26,950 bases of DNA, from NCBI GenBank assembly GCA_036501535.1, contig DASYAE010000271.1, positions 1 to 26,950 of the forward strand, written 5' to 3'. The notes under the pieces were generated by a model, which searched no databases, had not been told where the DNA came from, and saw only the letters and a list, made by a program, of their open reading frames with translations. Below, piece by piece: positions 25,241 to 26,950 of the stretch. A program made the position numbers and the translations under genes. This stretch comes from DASYAE01 sp036501535. Its GTDB lineage: Bacteria > Actinomycetota > Actinomycetes > Streptomycetales > Catenulisporaceae. Every line of letters begins with the position of its first letter. The first letter of the stretch is position 1.

Positions 25241-25309
25241 GACGCGCGGCCACCGTCTGATCATTCGCACTCGTCACACACTGCGATGATCGACGGTGGC
25301 CGCGCGTTC
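25241..25309. terminator. Strong bidirectional terminator hairpin
   Basis: CGCGCGGCCACCGTC (25243-25257) pairs perfectly with 25292-25306. The stem continues, after a single bulged T at 25258, through GATCAT/ATGATC (25259-25264 with 25286-25291) to a 21-base loop. The 21 base pairs lie between the convergent ends of NRPS-3 and the EthD-like gene, where a shared terminator is expected. There is no U-tract, as is usual in actinomycetes. Confidence 0.85.
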
Positions 25310-25325
25310 TACACCCGGACGAGCC

Positions 25326-25646
25326 CTACACGTCCTCGAGGATTTCCGCGAACGCGATGATCACGCCTCCGGTGGCCTGCTTGAGAGTGGCGCCGACCAG
25401 GGGACCCGCCTCCGCGGCAGCGGCGCTGGCCGAGGCGTAGTCGGTGAAGTACAGGTCCAGGAGCCGGTACGCCGGGGTCGCGCTGCCGTCCTCCTTGGGC
25501 CAGACCTTCGACGCCTGCAGCCGGGTCAGACCGGGGAGCTTGCGCGCCAGCTCGAGCTGCTCGGAGTAGGCCGCCTCGAAGGCGTCCGGGTCGTCCGGGT
25601 TGGAATATACGAAGGTGATCTTTGTCGGGTTGCCTTGCTGAGCCAT
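25326..25646 (-). CDS. EthD-family small protein
   Basis: The 106-residue protein has the EthD pattern, a dimeric alpha/beta-barrel fold: ITFVYSNPDDPDAFEAAYSEQLELARKLPGL in the first third and YRLLDLYFTDYASASAAAA in the middle. The usual histidine of the family's H-x-P-L segment is replaced by Q in SEQLELA. Members include accessory proteins of ether degradation and small enzymes or cyclases in natural-product clusters; no activity can be read here. AGGAGG stands six bases before the ATG. It faces NRPS-3 across the terminator and diverges from the AraC-type gene with 142 bp between, so the regulator may control it. Confidence 0.8.
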   Translation of the reverse strand: MAQQGNPTKITFVYSNPDDPDAFEAAYSEQLELARKLPGLTRLQASKVWPKEDGSATPAYRLLDLYFTDYASASAAAAEAGPLVGATLKQATGGVIIAFAEILEDV

Positions 25647-25788
25647 GGACGGCCTCCTGGTTTATAGTCTCGGTTGACACGGACGAGCGAGCCCGAACCC
25701 GGGCGCGCGCGGCGTGGTTCTGAATTCCTTACGATTGGTGGTCCCACTCACCGCTTGCCGATCGTAGTCAGAGGAATAGGCAGCGACC
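25647..25788. promoter_or_regulatory. Divergent region between EthD-like gene and AraC regulator
   Basis: Both promoters should be in these 142 bp. The EthD-like ribosome binding site (AGGAGG on the minus strand, 25653-25658) is clear. GAGGAA (25771-25776) precedes the regulator ATG by 12 bases. The short inverted sequence GTGG-TC-CCAC lies at about 25737-25746. No -35/-10 pair is good enough to call. Confidence 0.4.
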
Positions 25789-26745
25789 ATGACCGTTCCG
25801 CCGGGAAACCTTGCCGATCGTCCAGCGACGCCGGCCGACCCAGTACTCGAAGACGCCGCGTTAGGACTCGACCCAGAGAGCCGATCGCACGACCTGCTCT
25901 CCGAGCTGCTCCAGCGAGTCCGCCTGAGCGGAGAGCGGATCGTCGCGTACGCCCCGCAGCAGGCCTTCTCGATCGGTTTCGCCGATCTCGGCAGCCTGCA
26001 CATCATCGAAGAGGGCGAACTCGACCTCCAGATCGACGGCGACCCGGACGTCGAGCACCTGAGCCGAGGCGACGTCGTCCTGCTCCCACGCGGCGACGCG
26101 CACCACATCAGCGGCACCGGCAAGCGCGACGCACCGGAGCCCGAACGAACACGCTGGCTCTGCGGGACGTTCAGGATCGGCGACCCGCAGGCGAGCCACC
26201 TGCTCGGGAGCCTCCCGCCCGTGATCATCCTGCGCGGCGCCCTCGGCCCGGCGCTAGAAGGGCTCGAAGTAGCCCGCAGGATGCTGGTATTCGAGATGCA
26301 GTCGCCCTCCCAGGGTTCGGCGGTGATGGTCGCCCGGATCCTCGACCTGATCTTCATCCAGATCCTGCGCGCCTGGGCCGCCGGCGCAGACGCCGAGCCG
26401 AACTGGCTGGCCGGCGCCTTCGACCCGCAGATCGGCCTGGCCCTGAGCGCAATCCACCGCGACCCCGGCCACGACTGGACGGTCGAGGAACTGGCCCGAG
26501 CGTGCAGCCTCTCCCGCTCAGCATTCGCCGCACGGTTCGCCGACCGCGTAGGCAAGCCGCCAGCCACTTACCTCGCGCATGTACGTCTCGACGCTGCCAC
26601 CGCCCTACTGCGCGACACATCTCTGTCGGTCACATTCATCGCGCAGAAAATCGGCTACACGTCAGAGGCCGCATTCAGCCGCGCATTCAAAAACCTCTAC
26701 GGCACGCCCCCGGCCCGCTGGCGACGAGACATACGACGCCGATAA
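25789..26745 (+). CDS. AraC-family transcriptional regulator with cupin sensor domain
   Basis: The 318-residue regulator has an N-terminal cupin (Cupin_6-like, about 35-200) with LHIIEEGELDLQIDG and SRGDVVLLPRGDAHHI, and a C-terminal AraC DNA-binding domain (about 222-318) with two helix-turn-helices: TVEELARACSLSRSAFAARF and the hallmark IAQKIGYTSEAAFSRAFKNLYGTPPARWR. Cupin_6 regulators usually respond to small molecules, often as activators. It is the only regulator in the window and lies at the right end of the cluster, so it is the candidate pathway-specific regulator (inference). Codon 25 (25861-25863) is TTA, decoded in streptomycetes only by the bldA leucyl-tRNA, which would link expression to development. 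No further gene is resolved to its right. Confidence 0.92.
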   Translation: MTVPPGNLADRPATPADPVLEDAALGLDPESRSHDLLSELLQRVRLSGERIVAYAPQQAFSIGFADLGSLHIIEEGELDLQIDGDPDVEHLSRGDVVLLPRGDAHHISGTGKRDAPEPERTRWLCGTFRIGDPQASHLLGSLPPVIILRGALGPALEGLEVARRMLVFEMQSPSQGSAVMVARILDLIFIQILRAWAAGADAEPNWLAGAFDPQIGLALSAIHRDPGHDWTVEELARACSLSRSAFAARFADRVGKPPATYLAHVRLDAATALLRDTSLSVTFIAQKIGYTSEAAFSRAFKNLYGTPPARWRRDIRRR

Positions 26746-26950
26746 GACCGCTGGAACGCAGCCTTCTAACAAAACTCAACCGCGCACTTTCCACGACGCT
26801 GGAACTCGACCACGGCAGTGCGTTCGCTGGAACTTGGCTGTGGCTGCGGGGGTTGCTTGGCCACTCGGGCACAGCGCAAGACGACCGCGGTAACCGGTCC
26901 ATGGTGATCCGTCGCGTGACCCGAAGTAGCCCAGCCTGCATCGTCGCGGC
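26746..26950. other. Right-edge intergenic stretch with three 9-bp repeats
   Basis: No convincing gene is seen after the regulator. CGCTGGAAC occurs three times in one orientation at 26749-26757, 26797-26805 and 26825-26833, each followed by different sequence. Open frames here (for example on the minus strand from 26941) lack ribosome binding sites and show unbiased codon use. Confidence 0.5.

Noticed and set aside
25660..25665. TATAAA-like sequence on the minus strand before the EthD-like gene
   Set aside because: It is too close to the ATG: a start six or seven bases on would remove the ribosome binding site, and no -35 box is present.
25674..25679. Perfect TTGACA on the plus strand before the AraC gene
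   Set aside because: No acceptable -10 box 16-19 bp downstream, where the sequence is GC-only.
26830..26890. tRNA-Ser-like stretch (GCCCGAGTGGCCAAGC) on the minus strand near the right edge
   Set aside because: The rest of the cloverleaf does not form, and no TTCGA loop is correctly placed.
1..26950. CRISPR arrays, insertion sequences, transposases, rRNA or complete tRNA genes
   Set aside because: None seen: no regularly spaced repeats, transposase motifs or RNA-gene signatures on either strand.

Overview
The window is very GC-rich, has strong third-position GC bias, uses GTG and TTG starts, and keeps TTA codons rare. It also carries a mycothiol-type DinB-fold enzyme. Together these point to an actinomycete chromosome of the Streptomyces/Catenulispora kind. 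It holds a flank of mixed housekeeping or accessory genes (about 1-7950) and then a non-ribosomal peptide (NRPS) gene cluster (about 7966-26745).

Left flank: a very long HEAT-repeat protein that runs off the left edge; a small unknown gene on the minus strand with a well-formed promoter that predicts a leaderless mRNA, lying between two copies of a 19-bp perfect direct repeat; a tandem GNAT acetyltransferase; a minus-strand pair (four-helix membrane protein, then a maleylpyruvate-isomerase-like enzyme); a 545-bp gene-free stretch with a three-part 46-bp inverted repeat and two hairpins; and a LysE exporter plus glyoxalase-like pair.

Cluster: two divergent transcription units leave the 151-bp region 12584-12734. 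Leftward run an EntS-like MFS exporter and NRPS-1 (C-A-T, with a textbook serine code, DVWHLSLIDK). Rightward runs a tightly packed operon of about 12.5 kb: NRPS-2 (C-A-T-TE), two different acyl-CoA dehydrogenase subunits, a divergent argininosuccinate-synthase homologue, an aldo/keto reductase, a sulfotransferase-like P-loop protein, and NRPS-3 (A-T-reductase with no condensation domain). Neighbouring genes overlap or nearly touch everywhere except a 61-bp gap before the argG-like gene. That gap holds a 15-codon open frame with a strong ribosome binding site and six arginine codons, a candidate arginine-responsive leader peptide. A strong bidirectional terminator closes the operon. Beyond it lie an EthD-family small protein (minus) and a divergent AraC-type regulator whose codon 25 is TTA, suggesting bldA-type developmental control.

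Working model (inference): NRPS-1 and NRPS-2 build and release a short peptide containing Ser and an unassigned residue. NRPS-3 activates a third amino acid and releases it reductively as an aldehyde or alcohol. The adjacent aldo/keto reductase and sulfotransferase could reduce and sulfate it, the ArgG-like ligase could add aspartate or an Asp-derived nitrogen, and the dehydrogenase pair could desaturate a thioester-bound intermediate. I do not recognise this gene combination as a described pathway. No MbtH-like protein, epimerase, phosphopantetheinyl transferase, ArgH-like lyase or acyl-CoA ligase is visible in the window.
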